DNA of 64,000 bases from Selaginella tamariscina (Eukaryota; Streptophyta; Lycopodiopsida; Selaginellales; Selaginellaceae). The notes under the pieces were generated by a model. It saw only the letters and a program-made list of their open reading frames with translations. It had not been told where the DNA came from and ran no database searches. Shown here piece by piece: positions 48,210-58,794 of the stretch (the first letter of the stretch is position 1; each line of letters starts with the position of its first letter). The DNA is taken from NCBI GenBank assembly GCA_003024785.1, contig PUQB01000070.1, positions 230,001 through 294,000 on the forward strand. The letters run 5' to 3'. The position numbers and the translations under genes were made by a program.

Positions 48210-48823
48210 TGTCAAGCCACGATCCAGGAACAGGAAGAGACAGGATTCCAAGGACATGAAGGCTTGACTCAGGAACAGGACCGAGAGCAGGACAGGAACA
48301 GGAATAGGAACAGGACGGATCTAGGAGCAAGACAGGATTAGGATAGGATCCGGGAGCAAGACAGGAAAGCACAGGATAGGATCCGGGAGCAAGACAGGAC
48401 AGACAGGATCCAGGAGCAGGACAGGATCCAAGGACAGGAAACAGACAAGAACAAGACAAGACAAGATTGATCGTAGTAAGACTGGTGTTGATAGTAACTG
48501 ATTGTACAACAATTAGGTCGGAGCTTTTATGCTCACAACTCCAAGAGCTAATCTAGGCATGCATGCAAAAGTGGTTGCATGCATGCAAAAGTGATTGCAT
48601 GCATGCAGAGGCTAAGATGAGTCCACATGTCCCTTATCCTCTAGGCATATCCTGTGGCATATCCTGTAGGAATATCCTGCAACCGAATCCTGTGTCCGGA
48701 ATCCTGGTAGGATATCCTGTAGGAAAATCCTGCAACCCATATCCTGTATCCGGAATCCTGTAGGAAAGTCCTGCAACCCATGTCCTGTATCCGGAATCCT
48801 GTATTCTGTATCGGGTCGTGACA
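48210..48823 (-). repeat. Copy A 5' LTR
   Basis: 614 bp. In element orientation: U3 with about 41-bp repeats (CAGGATTCCGGATACAGG), three GCATGCATGC motifs (48555-48607), TATA box ATAAAAG (48524-48530), the self-complementary CAGTTACTATCAA (48488-48500), and a CAGGA/TCCTG-rich tail. Confidence 0.88.
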
Positions 48824-49346
48824 CAGGATAAGGAGCTTGATTAATCCCGCCGCCTCTTCCTTCTCGGGGGGAGTCCGGCGGGATTAATCCCGCCGACTCA
48901 TCCTCGCCGTAACATGGCTTTTGGCTATTAGTAGATCCTTATGGCTCATGAAGATGTAGCAAAGACATGAACTAGGAACTCAGGAGTCAGGAGTAGGACG
49001 AGAAGCAGGACAAAAACTAGGAACTCAGGAGCAGGACAAGGAATTAGGAACTCAAGAGCATGACATGAACTAGGAACTCATGAGCAGGACAAGGAGCAGG
49101 ATAAGAAATGGAGCAGGATAGCAGGACAAGGAGCTGGATAGATATTGGAGCAGGATAGCAGGATAAGAAGCAGGATAGGAACTGGAGCAGGACAGGAATT
49201 AGAAACTCAGAAGCAGGACAAGAACTAGGAATCAAGATAACAGCAAGAGGCAAGGAGCAAGACAAGAACAAGACAAGAACAAGGAACAAGAATGATCGGT
49301 AGAATGACTGATGTTGATAGTAACTGATTGTACAACAATTAGGTGG
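48824..49346 (-). repeat. Copy C 3' LTR, segment 2 of 4
   Basis: Begins with the duplicated CAGGA and is rich in CAGGA/AGGAACTCAGGAG units. It retains TTGATAGTAACTG (49314-49326), so the self-complementary site is older than copies A and B. Includes an inverted repeat around GGGATTAATCCCGCCG (48840-48897) not found in A or B. Interrupted at 49346 by copy B. Confidence 0.7.
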
Positions 49347-49565
49347 TGTCACGACCTGATACAGAATACAGGATTCCGGATACAGGACATGGGTTGCAGG
49401 ACTTTCCTACAGGATTCCGGATACAGGATATGGGTTGCAGGATTTTCCTACAGGATACTCCTACCAGGATTCCGGACACAGGATTCGGTTGCAGGATATT
49501 CCTACAGGATATGCCACAGGATATGCCTAGAGGATAAGGGACATGTGGACTCATCTTAGCCTCTG

Positions 49566-49613
49566 CATGCATGCAATCACTTTTGCATGCATGCAACCAC
49601 TTTTGCATGCATG
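49566..49613 (+). promoter_or_regulatory. Three RY (CATGCATG) boxes spaced exactly 20 bp
   Basis: CATGCATG at 49566-49573, 49586-49593 and 49606-49613, the last 28 bases before the TATA box. RY boxes are the known targets of plant B3-domain factors of the ABI3/FUS3/LEC2 group. The same three motifs are present in all A and B LTRs and absent from copy C. Confidence 0.6.
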
Positions 49614-49640
49614 CCTAGATTAGCTCTTGGAGTTGTGAGC

Positions 49641-49647
49641 ATAAAAG
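49641..49647 (+). promoter_or_regulatory. Copy B LTR TATA box
   Basis: ATAAAAG. A start about 30 bases downstream would fall at about 49671, exactly the first base of the segment complementary to the primer binding site. Confidence 0.6.
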
Positions 49648-49966
49648 CTCCGACCTAATTGTTGTACAATCAGTTACTATCAACACCAGTCTTACTACGA
49701 TCAATCTTGTCTTGTCTTGTTCTGTCTTGTTTCCTGTCCTGTTCCTGGATCCTGTCCTGCTCCTGGATCCTGTCCTGTTCCTGTTTGCTCCCGGATCCTA
49801 TCCTGTGCTTTCCTGTCTTGCTCCCGGATCCTATCCTAATCCTGTCTTTCCTAGATCCGTCCTGTTCCTATTCCTGGTTCCTGTCCTGCTCTCGGTCCTG
49901 TTCCTGAGTCAAGCCTTCATGTCCTTGGAATCCTCTCTTCCTGTTCCTGGATCGTGGCTTGACAGT

Positions 49967-49979
49967 TTGATAGTAACTG
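49967..49979 (+). promoter_or_regulatory. Copy B primer binding site complementary to own LTR
   Basis: TTGATAGTAACTG, two bases after the LTR end at 49964, is the exact 13-base reverse complement of CAGTTACTATCAA at 49671-49683 (and 55391-55403 in the 3' LTR). This is the arrangement described for Tf1/sushi-type self-primed elements, where the folded 5' end of the RNA primes minus-strand synthesis. Function inferred from sequence only. Confidence 0.75.
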
Positions 49980-50057
49980 CTTCATAGTTCTCCGTTTTCC
50001 AGCTACCTTTTTCTTGATTCCTTTCCTTCATTTTCCTCCTTTTTTCTTTCCTAGATC

Positions 50058-51028
50058 ATGGCTGATTTTGAGCATTTTCAACACGAGCACCAAATGCTAC
50101 TTCATGAGCTGGCCACTTTGCGCCAAGTGGTCACCGACCTGCAAGGTTCCACCACTGCGGCACATGCAGCTGCTGATGCATCCTCCAAGGCTGCTGCGCA
50201 GGCTCTCTCCCAGGCATCGGTGGTTTCCTCTTCATCAAACTTTTCTTCGGAGCCGAAGGTTAGCATGCCAGAGAAGTTCAGTGGTAATCGTGCCGATTTC
50301 CAAGGTTTCCTGAATCAGATCCGACTCTTGATCCGTATGCAACCACGGCGCTACTCGACTGATGCTCAAAAGGTGGGTCTTTTGGCATCCTTACTAAGTG
50401 GATCTCCACGGGCTTGGGTTGCCCCCTTGCTGGAGCGTGACGATCCACTGATGGAAGACTTTGAAGGTTTCGTGGCTGCCTTTGAAGCCTGTTTTGGAGA
50501 TCCTGATAAGTACCGTTCTGCATGCACGAAGTTACGGAAGCTCACTCAAGGATCGACCGACCGTCTGCATCCGAATTTCAGCAACTTTGCACGAACATTC
50601 CATGGGACGAGACTGCATTGATCGAACACTTCCGTTTTGGGTTGAGGGACGACGTGAAGGACCTTCTCCTTACGTTACCGGATGCCCAAACATTAGCGGA
50701 GATCATGCAACAAGCTGTTCGTTGCGACAACCGTTTGTTCGAGCGTCGTCAGGAAAGATCCCGTCAACAGTTCCTGCAAACCAATCCTACAGCTGTGGTA
50801 CATGTTCCTGCACCACCTTCTGGAGTAGTTCCTATGGAGGTTGAGAAATCCAAGCGTGGCTCTCTTTCCGCTGCCGAGAAGCAACGTCGTCGCAGTGAGA
50901 ACCTGTGCTTGTATTGTGGTGGAGCAGGACACAAGGTGGCAGATTGTCCTATTAAAGCCAGGAACTTCAAGACGCGTGAAGTCGAAGCCGAAGTTCAGTC
51001 GGAAAACTCCAATGTCCACTTCGTCTAG
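50058..51028 (+). pseudogene. gag: Copy B gag (frameshifted)
   Basis: Same protein as copy A gag (MADFEHFQHEHQM start). A net 7-base deletion near 50553-50575 shifts the frame, splitting it into 50058-50621 and a second part ending at TAG 51028. The zinc knuckle CLYCGGAGHKVADC is in the second part. Confidence 0.9.
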
Positions 51029-51039
51029 GAGCCGCGAAG

Positions 51040-54000
51040 TTGGACGTAGGTGCAGGCTCCATTGGTGCTGCTCATACCATCCCGTCACTTAAGTTTCCTG
51101 TACACATTCATCTTAATAATCGAGAGCTCATGGAGTTTGCCTTGTTAGACACTGGTGCAAATGCATGCTTCATGGATGACACGTTTGCAACTCAACATGG
51201 CATTTCGGTGGTGAAGTTGAAGCGTGCAGTTCCTGTAGAGGTGGCCGATGGGCGTCTAATTGCTTCCGGTGCAGTTACCCATGCTACCGAACCTCTCTCC
51301 TGCAGGTATGGCACATTCAACTGTTCAATTTCCTTCAACTTGATCAAGACTCGGTCGACTCCCATCATTTTGGGCATGCCATGGTTCGTTGTTGCAAATC
51401 CGCAGATCGACTGGAGGTCTAGGACACTCACGTTTTCCTCTCCAACTTCTAGGATCAATCCTGTACCTTCCTGCGTGCAGGATACATCCTTAGTATCTGA
51501 GGCAGTACAAGCTACAGGATTGACCGTACCTGTTCCTGTACCAGTGTTGAAGACTCCTCCTCGACAGGATTCACCTCATGGCAGTTCCTCAGCACATCCG
51601 CAGGCTCTCCCCATTCCTGTAAGTTTGCGGTGTCCTGTACAGGGTTCTTCCAATCCTGTATCAGTGTCGAAGGTTCCTCCTCAACAGGATCCACCTCCTG
51701 TTGATTCGTCAGCACATTCGCAGGCTTCTTCCACTCTTGCGCAACCACGGACTCCTGTACAGGATTCTTCCAATCCTGTACACTCACGGTGTCCTGTACA
51801 GGATTCTTCCAATCCTGTACACTCATCAACAACCACACAGGTTTTTTCCAATCCTGCTTCTTTCTGTTACCCTGCCTCTGTTCCATCCCCAAGATCCTTC
51901 CTCTTTTTCAGTCACAGCTCCCTCCTTCTCCTCTCCGAGTTCTTACCACTACCATGCATGAACTCGCCACTGATCCTGCCCCCTTCCACCTTTTTGCTTT
52001 TAACTCCTACGTCCTCTCCTACCTTTCCTGTATCCGACTCCCCTGTTTTTTCTCCTTCTCCTTCTCCTTCTCCTCCTTCTTCCCTACCATCCAAGTACCA
52101 CGACTTTAAGGACGTTTTTGACAAGCACAAGGCTGCAGTTCTTCCTGTTCACAGGTCCTACGACTGTCCTATTGATCTTGCGGAAGGAAAGACTCCACCA
52201 TTCGGACCGATCTATGCATTGTCACCCACAGAGTTGGAGGTTCTTCGTCAATACATCGAGGACAACTTAGGATCCGGCTTCATTCGTCACTCAAAGTCCC
52301 CTGCAGGAGCTCCTATCTTCTTTGTCAAGAAGAAGGATGGGAGTTTACGTTTGGTGGTGGACTACAGGGGTTTGAATCAAGTCACCATTCGGAATCGGTA
52401 TCCGTTGCCATTGATCCCGGAACTTCTCGATCGGCTGCGAGGGGCAAAGGTGTTCACGAAGATCGACTTACGAGGAGCCTACAACCTTGTACGGATTCGT
52501 CCCGGCGATGAGTGGAAGACTGCCTTTCGTACAAGGTATGGACATTTTGAGTACACGGTAATGCCTTTCGGCCTTACCAATGCCCCAGCTGTATTCCAAC
52601 ACATGGTGAACGACATTTTCCGTGACTTCTTGGACCAGTTTGTGGTGATCTACCTCGACGACATCTTGATTTTCTCCAAGGACCAGGCGGCACATGACAA
52701 GCATGTACGACTAGTTTTAGAGCGGCTTCGCGAGCATGGCCTGTACGCGAAGTTGGAGAAGTGTTTTTTCGATAGGGATTCGGTGGAGTTCTTGGGCTAC
52801 ATCGTCTCTCCTGCTGGCGTTTCCATGGACATGCACAAGGTGAAGACCATCGTGGAGTGGGAGAGGCCCAAGTCGGTACGAGATGTACAATGTTTCCTTG
52901 GCTTTGCAAACTTCTACAGGCGGTTCATACAGGACTTCTCCAAGCGTGTACTTCCACTCACAGAACTCACCAAGCGCACAGGACTTTTCTCTTGGTCCGA
53001 CAAGGCGGAACACGCGTTCACAACACTCAAGGACGTTTTCACGACAGCTCCGATTTTAGCACATCCTGACCCTTCTCATCCTTTCTTCATTGAAGCAGAT
53101 GCCTCGGATTTTGCAGTAGGATCCGTCCTATCGCAAGTTGGAGAGGACAAGTTGCTTCATCCTGTAGCCTTTCACTCTCGTAAGTTCCTGTCGGCGGAGA
53201 TCAACTACGAGATTCATGACAAGGAACTCAAGGCCATTGTGGATTCGTTTGAGGAATGGCGGCATTTCCTGGAAGGTGCTGCACATCCTGTACAAGTTCT
53301 TACGGATCACAAGAACCTGGAGTACTTTCAAACGGCTCGGGTCCTCAGTCGGCGACAGGCTAGGTGGGCAGAGTTCCTATCACGTTTTGACTTCGTCATC
53401 GTCTACAGGCCCGGCTTTCGGAATGGCAAGGCGGACGCATTGTCTAGGCGCTCTTACCTTGCACCAAGCCCGGGCGATCCTGCATTTGACGGTCAAAGGC
53501 AAGTGTTGTTGGGTCCTGATCGTTTCCGGCTTGCGGCACTGCAGGTTCATCAGGCTCCAGCAAATTCAACACTCCTACAGGACGTTCGTTCGCAGTTGCC
53601 TACAGACGACTTGGGAAAGAATGTGTTCTCACACATTCATCCTGACGTTGCAAGTTCCTCTTCCTCCAGTTCCCGTCCAGACTACAACCTATTCACCATA
53701 CAGGATGGACTCCTGTACCGGGAAGGTCTCCTGTACGTTCCTGTTGGTATTTCTAGGACTCGTGTGGTACAGGATTGTCATGATACCCCGGCTACAGGAC
53801 ATTTTGGTGTGGCCAAGACAGTGGAATTGGTGACTCGCAACTATTGGTGGCCTGGGTTGCGAGGTTTTGTGGAGAGGTTTGTACGGAGTTGTGACACTTG
53901 TAGCAGGTCGAAGATGCCTCATCATGCACCCTCTGGTCTTCTTCGTCCTCTTCCGTTCCGTCTGCTCCTTGGAGATCCATTTCTATGGATTTCCTCACAG

Positions 54001-55055
54001 ATCTTCCTCCTTCCGTGGATTTGATGCAGTTCTTGTGGTGGTTGACCGTTTCACCAAGCAGGCTCATTTCCTACCCTGCAACAAGACAGCTACAGGTCAG
54101 ACAACTGCCGAGTTGGTGATCCGCGAGGTGTTCCGACATCATGGTCTTCCTGAGAGCATTGTTTCCGATCGAGGTCCACAATTCATGTCCAAGTGTTTGG
54201 CGAGAGCTTCTTCGGAGTCTACAGGTCAAAGCGGATCTTTCTTCAGGATATCACCCACAAACCGATGGGCAGTCCGAACGCACAATTCAGACCTTAGAAC
54301 AGTATCTTCGTTGCTTCATCAGTTACCAGCAGGACAACTGGTTGGACCTCCTTCCAATGGCAGAGTTTGCCTACAACAACTCCATCCACGCATCTACAGG
54401 ACAGACACCTTTCTTTGCTCTTACAGGCCACCATCCACGTTTTGACTTTGCTCCTACCGCTTCTCCTTCTTCCGCTCCTGCAGTACAGGATCGTCTTCAG
54501 CATCTTCGGCAGGTACAGGATGATCTCCAGGTTCATCTTCAACAGGCACAGGAACGATACAAGCATCATGCTGATGCTCACCAGCCGGCACCTGCATACA
54601 AGATTGGTGATCTCGTGTGGCTTCTTCGTCGACACATTCGCACCAACAGGCCTTCTTCTAAGTTGGATTTTCAACGATTGGGCCCTTATAGGATCGTGGC
54701 GGAGGTAAATCCTGTAGCTTTCCGACTCGAGTTACCATCCACGGTGAAACTTCATCCTGTGTTTCACACCTCTTTGTTGGAGCCGTATCATCCTTCTTCT
54801 CTTCCTGGTCGTGTTTCTTCTCCTCCCCCTCCTGTGGTCATTGACACGGAACCTGAGTACGAAGTCGCAGCCATCCTTGACTCTCGTCTTCATCGTCACC
54901 AACTCCAATACTTGGTGGATTGGAAAGGGTACCTGCCTACTGATCGCACTTGGGAACCTGCATCCAACTTACTCCATGCTTCTTCCAAGGTTGCTGCCTT
55001 CCATCGGCATTATCCTGCTAAACCAGGTCCCAAGACTCGTGGAACTCGTCTTTAG
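51040..55055 (+). pseudogene. pol: Copy B pol with chromodomain (frameshifted)
   Basis: Open without break from 51040 (TTG) to 54024: protease LLDTGANACF, linker, RT with YLDD, RNase H, and the integrase zinc finger (CDTC at about 53890). Two compensating losses (one base near 51893, five near 52003) change about 37 residues of the linker without stopping it. A lost T near 53953 and the shift shared with copy A near 54020 move the DDE core into the frame 53867-54445. An extra G near 54195 moves the rest to 54141-55055, which holds the GPYRI module and an intact chromodomain (YLVDWKGYLPTDRTWEPASN). Stop at 55055. Confidence 0.9.
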
Positions 55056-55066
55056 GGAGGAGGTGC
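55052..55066 (+). promoter_or_regulatory. Copy B polypurine tract
   Basis: TTAGGGAGGAGGTGC lies directly before the 3' LTR; purine-rich primer for plus-strand synthesis. The pol stop codon overlaps its start. Confidence 0.6.
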
Positions 55067-55694
55067 TGTCACGACCCGATACAGAATACAGGATTCCGGA
55101 TACAGGACATGGGTTGCAGGACTTTCCTACAGGATTCCGGATACAGGATATGGGTTGCAGGATTTTCCTACAGGATACTCCTACCAGGATTCCGGACACA
55201 GGATTCGGTTGCAGGATATTCCTACAGGATATGCCACAGGATATGCCTAGAGGATAAGGGACATGTGGACTCATCTTAGCCTCTGCATGCATGCAATCAC
55301 TTTTGCATGCATGCAACCACTTTTGCATGCATGCCTAGATTAGCTCTTGGAGTTGTGAGCATAAAAGCTCCGACCTAATTGTTGTACAATCAGTTACTAT
55401 CAACACCAGTCTTACTACGATCAATCTTGTCTTGTCTTGTCTTCCTGTCCTGTTTCCTGTCCTGTTCCTGGATCCTGTCCTGCTCCGGGATCCTGTCCTG
55501 TTCCTGTTTTGCTCCCGGATCCTATCCTGTGCTTTCCTGTCTTGCTCCCGGATCCTATCCTAATCCTGTCCTACTCCTAGATCCGTCCTGTTCCTATTCC
55601 TGGTTCCTGTCCTGCTCTCGGTCCTGTTCCTGAGTCAAGCCTTCATGTCCTTGGAATCCTGCTCTCTTCCTGTTTCCTGGATCGTGGCTTGACA
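55067..55694 (+). repeat. Copy B 3' LTR
   Basis: 628 bp, matching the 5' LTR except for small indels in the TCCTG-rich part. Carries the three RY boxes (about 55286-55333), the TATA box (55361) and CAGTTACTATCAA (55391-55403). Confidence 0.88.
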
Positions 55695-55699
55695 GGTGG

Positions 55700-55840
55700 A
55701 AGCTTTTATGCTCATAACTCCAAGCTAATTTGGTCATGAGTTTAATCTAGTCATGAGCTAAAAATAGTGACCCTTATCCTCTAGGCATATCCTATAGCAT
55801 ATCCTGTAGGAATATCATGTAGGTATATTCTATAGGCATA
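55700..55840 (-). repeat. Copy C 3' LTR, segment 3 of 4
   Basis: Continues from 49346: AAGCTTTTATGCTCATAACTCC matches the TATA region of the A and B LTRs. Where A and B have RY boxes this LTR has GGTCATGAG/AGTCATGAG instead. Ends at the GCATA target duplication of the next element. Confidence 0.7.
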
Positions 55841-56489
55841 TGTTAAAGGTAAAATATTAAGAGCATAGGACATCCTATTGTAAAGAGAATAAGGGTAGGA
55901 AGGTCTGCAGTAAGCATGGAAGGAAAGGTTGAAAATCCTTACCGAGAGGAAAAGGTGCGTAAGGTAAAGGAAAGAAAGGCTGTGAAGTACCGAGAGGAAA
56001 AGGTGAGTAAGGAAAAGGAAGGAAAGGCTGTGAAGGAAAATCCTTACCGAGAGGAAAAGGAAAAGGTGAAAAAAGGAAAAGGTAAAGGATGACGTGGCGA
56101 GAGGAAAGAGTAGTTAAGGAAGTTAGGGCAAGGAAGGAAGGGTCTCCATTTTGAAGTTTTAGCAGGAGATAAAGGTTTTTCTACACTTTGTCTTTTGTAT
56201 TCATGTTAGTAATGAAAGGTGCATATTAGAGAATCATGTGTGTGTGTATGTTTGCTCTCAATGAATGGATCTAACAAGGCAATAGCCAAAATCCGTTCTT
56301 GCCCTTGACTTTGGAGACCAGTCATAGTGGCACTGGGAGAAGTCTGATATATATATACAGATATATTGAGAGTTGAGAAAGGAAAGGGTATAGCCTTTCC
56401 TGTACGTTGTATGAAAGGTTTCCTGTCTGCGTGAAGGAAACAGGTTAAATAGGAAAAGGTGAGGCAGAGAGCCCTTTTCCTGTTTAACA
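55841..56489 (+). repeat. 5' LTR of the gag-only element
   Basis: 649 bp, purine-rich (GGAAAAGG/AAGGAAAGG repeats at 55920-56110), with a TATATATATA tract near 56347. Confidence 0.85.
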
Positions 56490-56491
56490 AT

Positions 56492-56507
56492 TGGCGACCA
56501 CGGAGGG
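56492..56507 (+). promoter_or_regulatory. Primer binding site of the gag-only element
   Basis: TGGCGACCACGGAGGG two bases after the LTR; begins TGG as expected for pairing with a tRNA CCA end. Contrasts with the self-complementary site of the chromoviruses. The tRNA is not identified. Confidence 0.5.
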
Positions 56508-57086
56508 ATTTCGCCATTGCAGTGTTAGCATTCATTGAGAAAAGAGGCTAAAAAGATAGAAATCTCATTCTGAAAAAAGGCTCGGAAGGTGTAGAGCCAG
56601 ATGTGTAAAGGAGAAGGAATGAATGGAACCGTGGAGGAACCATCGTCCTAATTCAGCCTTAGCTGATCAGAGGAACCAAAGGCAGGCCAATAGAGTGGCT
56701 GCCCAACAGCAACCTGAAACTGACGAAAATAGACGTCAAAATATCCTTGGGAAGATAGTAGAGGATATTGCAGAAACAATATAGAAATCTGAGGCTGATC
56801 CAGAGAATTGGAGGCAGTATCAAACAGCTGGTTTAGAGGAAACAGTGAGAGGAGGAGTGCCTGTTCATATACCGAGATTGCAAGGAGAAGGATCTCCTGA
56901 GAACTCCCGAAGAGGAAGGGAGGAAGGTGTAAGAGGAAATACACCGGAGCAAGGGATTATTACAAATATGGCACTTTTCCCGGGAATGTTTGGGGGTACG
57001 GTGATGTATCCACATTCTCTGCAGGAAAGAAGGAAAATCCGAAAAGGCACTTACAACAGTTTGAAGAGGTAGTAAAACTGTATAAG

Positions 57087-57869
57087 GTGACGGATGCAGA
57101 AAGGCTGCTTATATTTCCACATACATTGAAAGGAAATGCCTCTGATTGGTATTATGATTTAGAAAAGGAAGTCAGGGAGAATTATCAGAAGGTTACTAAT
57201 GCATTTAAGGAATATTTCAGAAAGGAGGAATTGCCGGAGGAACATTTAGAGAAGTTAAGGACTTTCCTTCAAGGCAAAACAGAAAAGATAGATGAATATA
57301 CACACCGTTTTAAGAAACATGAGAAAAAGTGTAAGGCATATGTAAAGATGGATGCCTTATTGCAATGGTATAAGCAAGGGTTGCTAAAACCATATAGAGA
57401 TCTAGCACTTACTATCAATGAAAAGGATAGAGAGGATCTCATTAATCAATTAAAAATATATGAGAAGAAGAGAAGGCAGATAGAAAAGATTGCAGAAGGA
57501 AAGCTGAAAGTATATGGAAGAAAGGAAGAATCCTCTGATGAAGAGGAAGAGGAAGCTGATGTAGTAAAAGTTCGAAAATATCCTATAGATGAGAAAGCAT
57601 TGGCTCAAATGATGAAAACTTTAAAAGGAATGACAGTTAAAGAGGAGTTAAAGGAAAAAGTATGGTGTACTAAATGTAGCAATTCTGGTCATACGGTAGA
57701 GGAATGTAGGCTGCAACTGCCTACATGCCAAATCTGCGGAAAGGAAGGACATGTAACCCGAAACTGCAGACATTTCCTGAACCAGAATGTGGCTAGTAAG
57801 AGAGAGAAAGGAGAATGGATGAATGTCCACCTCCTAGAAGGTTCCCACCTAACAGGAATCGTGGAATGA
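57087..57869 (+). CDS. gag: Gag of the non-autonomous element
   Basis: 260 codons with the retrotransposon gag core (LKGNASDWYYDLEKE, AFKEYFRKEELPEEHLEKLR), an acidic stretch (SSDEEEEEAD) and two CCHC knuckles, CTKCSNSGHTVEEC and CQICGKEGHVTRNC. The reading frame probably begins further upstream (56.6-57.05 kb is open in pieces, MYPHSLQERRK nearby), and a single-base shift separates it. After 57869 a further basic/Tyr-Asn-Arg-rich region (57910-58305, with CYTCGETG, a decayed third knuckle) lies in another frame. Confidence 0.75.
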   Translation: MTDAERLLIFPHTLKGNASDWYYDLEKEVRENYQKVTNAFKEYFRKEELPEEHLEKLRTFLQGKTEKIDEYTHRFKKHEKKCKAYVKMDALLQWYKQGLLKPYRDLALTINEKDREDLINQLKIYEKKRRQIEKIAEGKLKVYGRKEESSDEEEEEADVVKVRKYPIDEKALAQMMKTLKGMTVKEELKEKVWCTKCSNSGHTVEECRLQLPTCQICGKEGHVTRNCRHFLNQNVASKREKGEWMNVHLLEGSHLTGIVE

Positions 57870-58794
57870 TAGGAATGATAATGTCATTCCTTATGAGAAC
57901 AGGAACAATATGTATGACAGAAGGAATGAAGTTCCTTATCAGAATAGGAACAGTGGATATTATGATCGAAGGAATGATAATCCTTACGAAATTAGAGAGG
58001 GAAATTATTATGCAGGAAGAAATGGTCCATATAAGGTGTGGCAGAATGATAGACCTTATCCTGAAAGAAATGATAGGCAATATAGAGGAGAGAAAGACCA
58101 TATCAAGGTCAAAGAGGCAGAAAATGATTCCTATAAACAAGGAAATGATAAACAAGGATTGCAGGGTAGGAATTTTCCTTCCCAGGTTTGTTACACATGT
58201 GGTGAAACAGGACAATTTCTAGGGAATGTCCTAGGCGGAAGGTACAACCTCCTACCTCCACCAAAACGACTAATGTGCAGCCTACAACACGGCTTATTCA
58301 AATAGAGGAGGAAAAGAACGAGTATCCACCCGTGGTAAGGGCAGTTATAGCTCTTCAAGAGAAGAAGAAGGAATCCCTTGTTATGGAGAAGGTGAGGTAG
58401 TTACTATTCCTAACAAGAAGGAGAGCTTGTTACAGGAAAATGTAAGCAAGCAAGATCAGGATTCTGACCAGAAAAGGTCAGACTGATAACGATCAGAAGG
58501 TACAGATAAAGGTATATAGATAAAGGTGACAGAGTTTTTCATTATTACCATTACATGATAAAACAATGGAATCCATGTATCACCAAGCTATAAATCAGGA
58601 GATAAAGATTACGCTTGGACAGTTGATAAGGTAGCTCCTTATATAAGAACCAGATATTAAATGCAGTAAGTTTAGTTCATCAAACATCACCTTCACGTGA
58701 AGGATATACAGTTTGTAAAATGGATAGGAAGTACTGTATGAAGGTGATTATGATGGACATGTTCCTTGCATCACAGTATATGTGGAAGGAATAA

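Larger units (their letters stand above)
42447..48823 (-). mobile_element. Chromovirus (Ty3/gypsy) copy A, complete with LTRs
   Basis: 6377 bp with LTRs at 42447-43090 and 48210-48823, each ending TGTCA...TTGACA in element orientation. The CAGGA before 42447 and after 48823 is the 5-bp target duplication. Gag and pol read on the minus strand; pol carries three frame lesions. The two LTRs differ by several substitutions and small indels in their CAGGA-rich part, so the insertion is not brand new. It lies head to head with copy B, with 523 bp between their 5' LTRs. Confidence 0.92.
49347..49964 (+). repeat. Copy B 5' LTR
   Basis: 618 bp, TGTCACGACC...GGCTTGACA. Three units of about 41 bp (49369-49409, 49410-49450, 49465-49505) with the core CAGGATTCCGGA, then three RY boxes, the TATA box and the TCCTG-rich tail (49715-49940). 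Confidence 0.9.
49347..55694 (+). mobile_element. Chromovirus (Ty3/gypsy) copy B, complete with LTRs
   Basis: 6348 bp with LTRs 49347-49964 and 55067-55694. GGTGG lies at 49342-49346 and 55695-55699: the 5-bp target duplication. Inserted into the LTR of copy C, whose sequence continues without loss at 55700. Internal sequence is nearly identical to copy A, but the separate target duplications show two independent insertions. Both gag and pol are frameshifted. Confidence 0.93.

Noticed and set aside
42447..55694. Copies A and B as one large palindromic transposon
   Set aside because: Each has its own pair of LTRs and a different 5-bp target duplication, so they are separate insertions.
56206..56535. 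Minus-strand open frames in the LTRs of the gag-only element (repeated at 60057-60420)
   Set aside because: Same LTR sequence in both places; contain a TATA and CA repeat, no domain.
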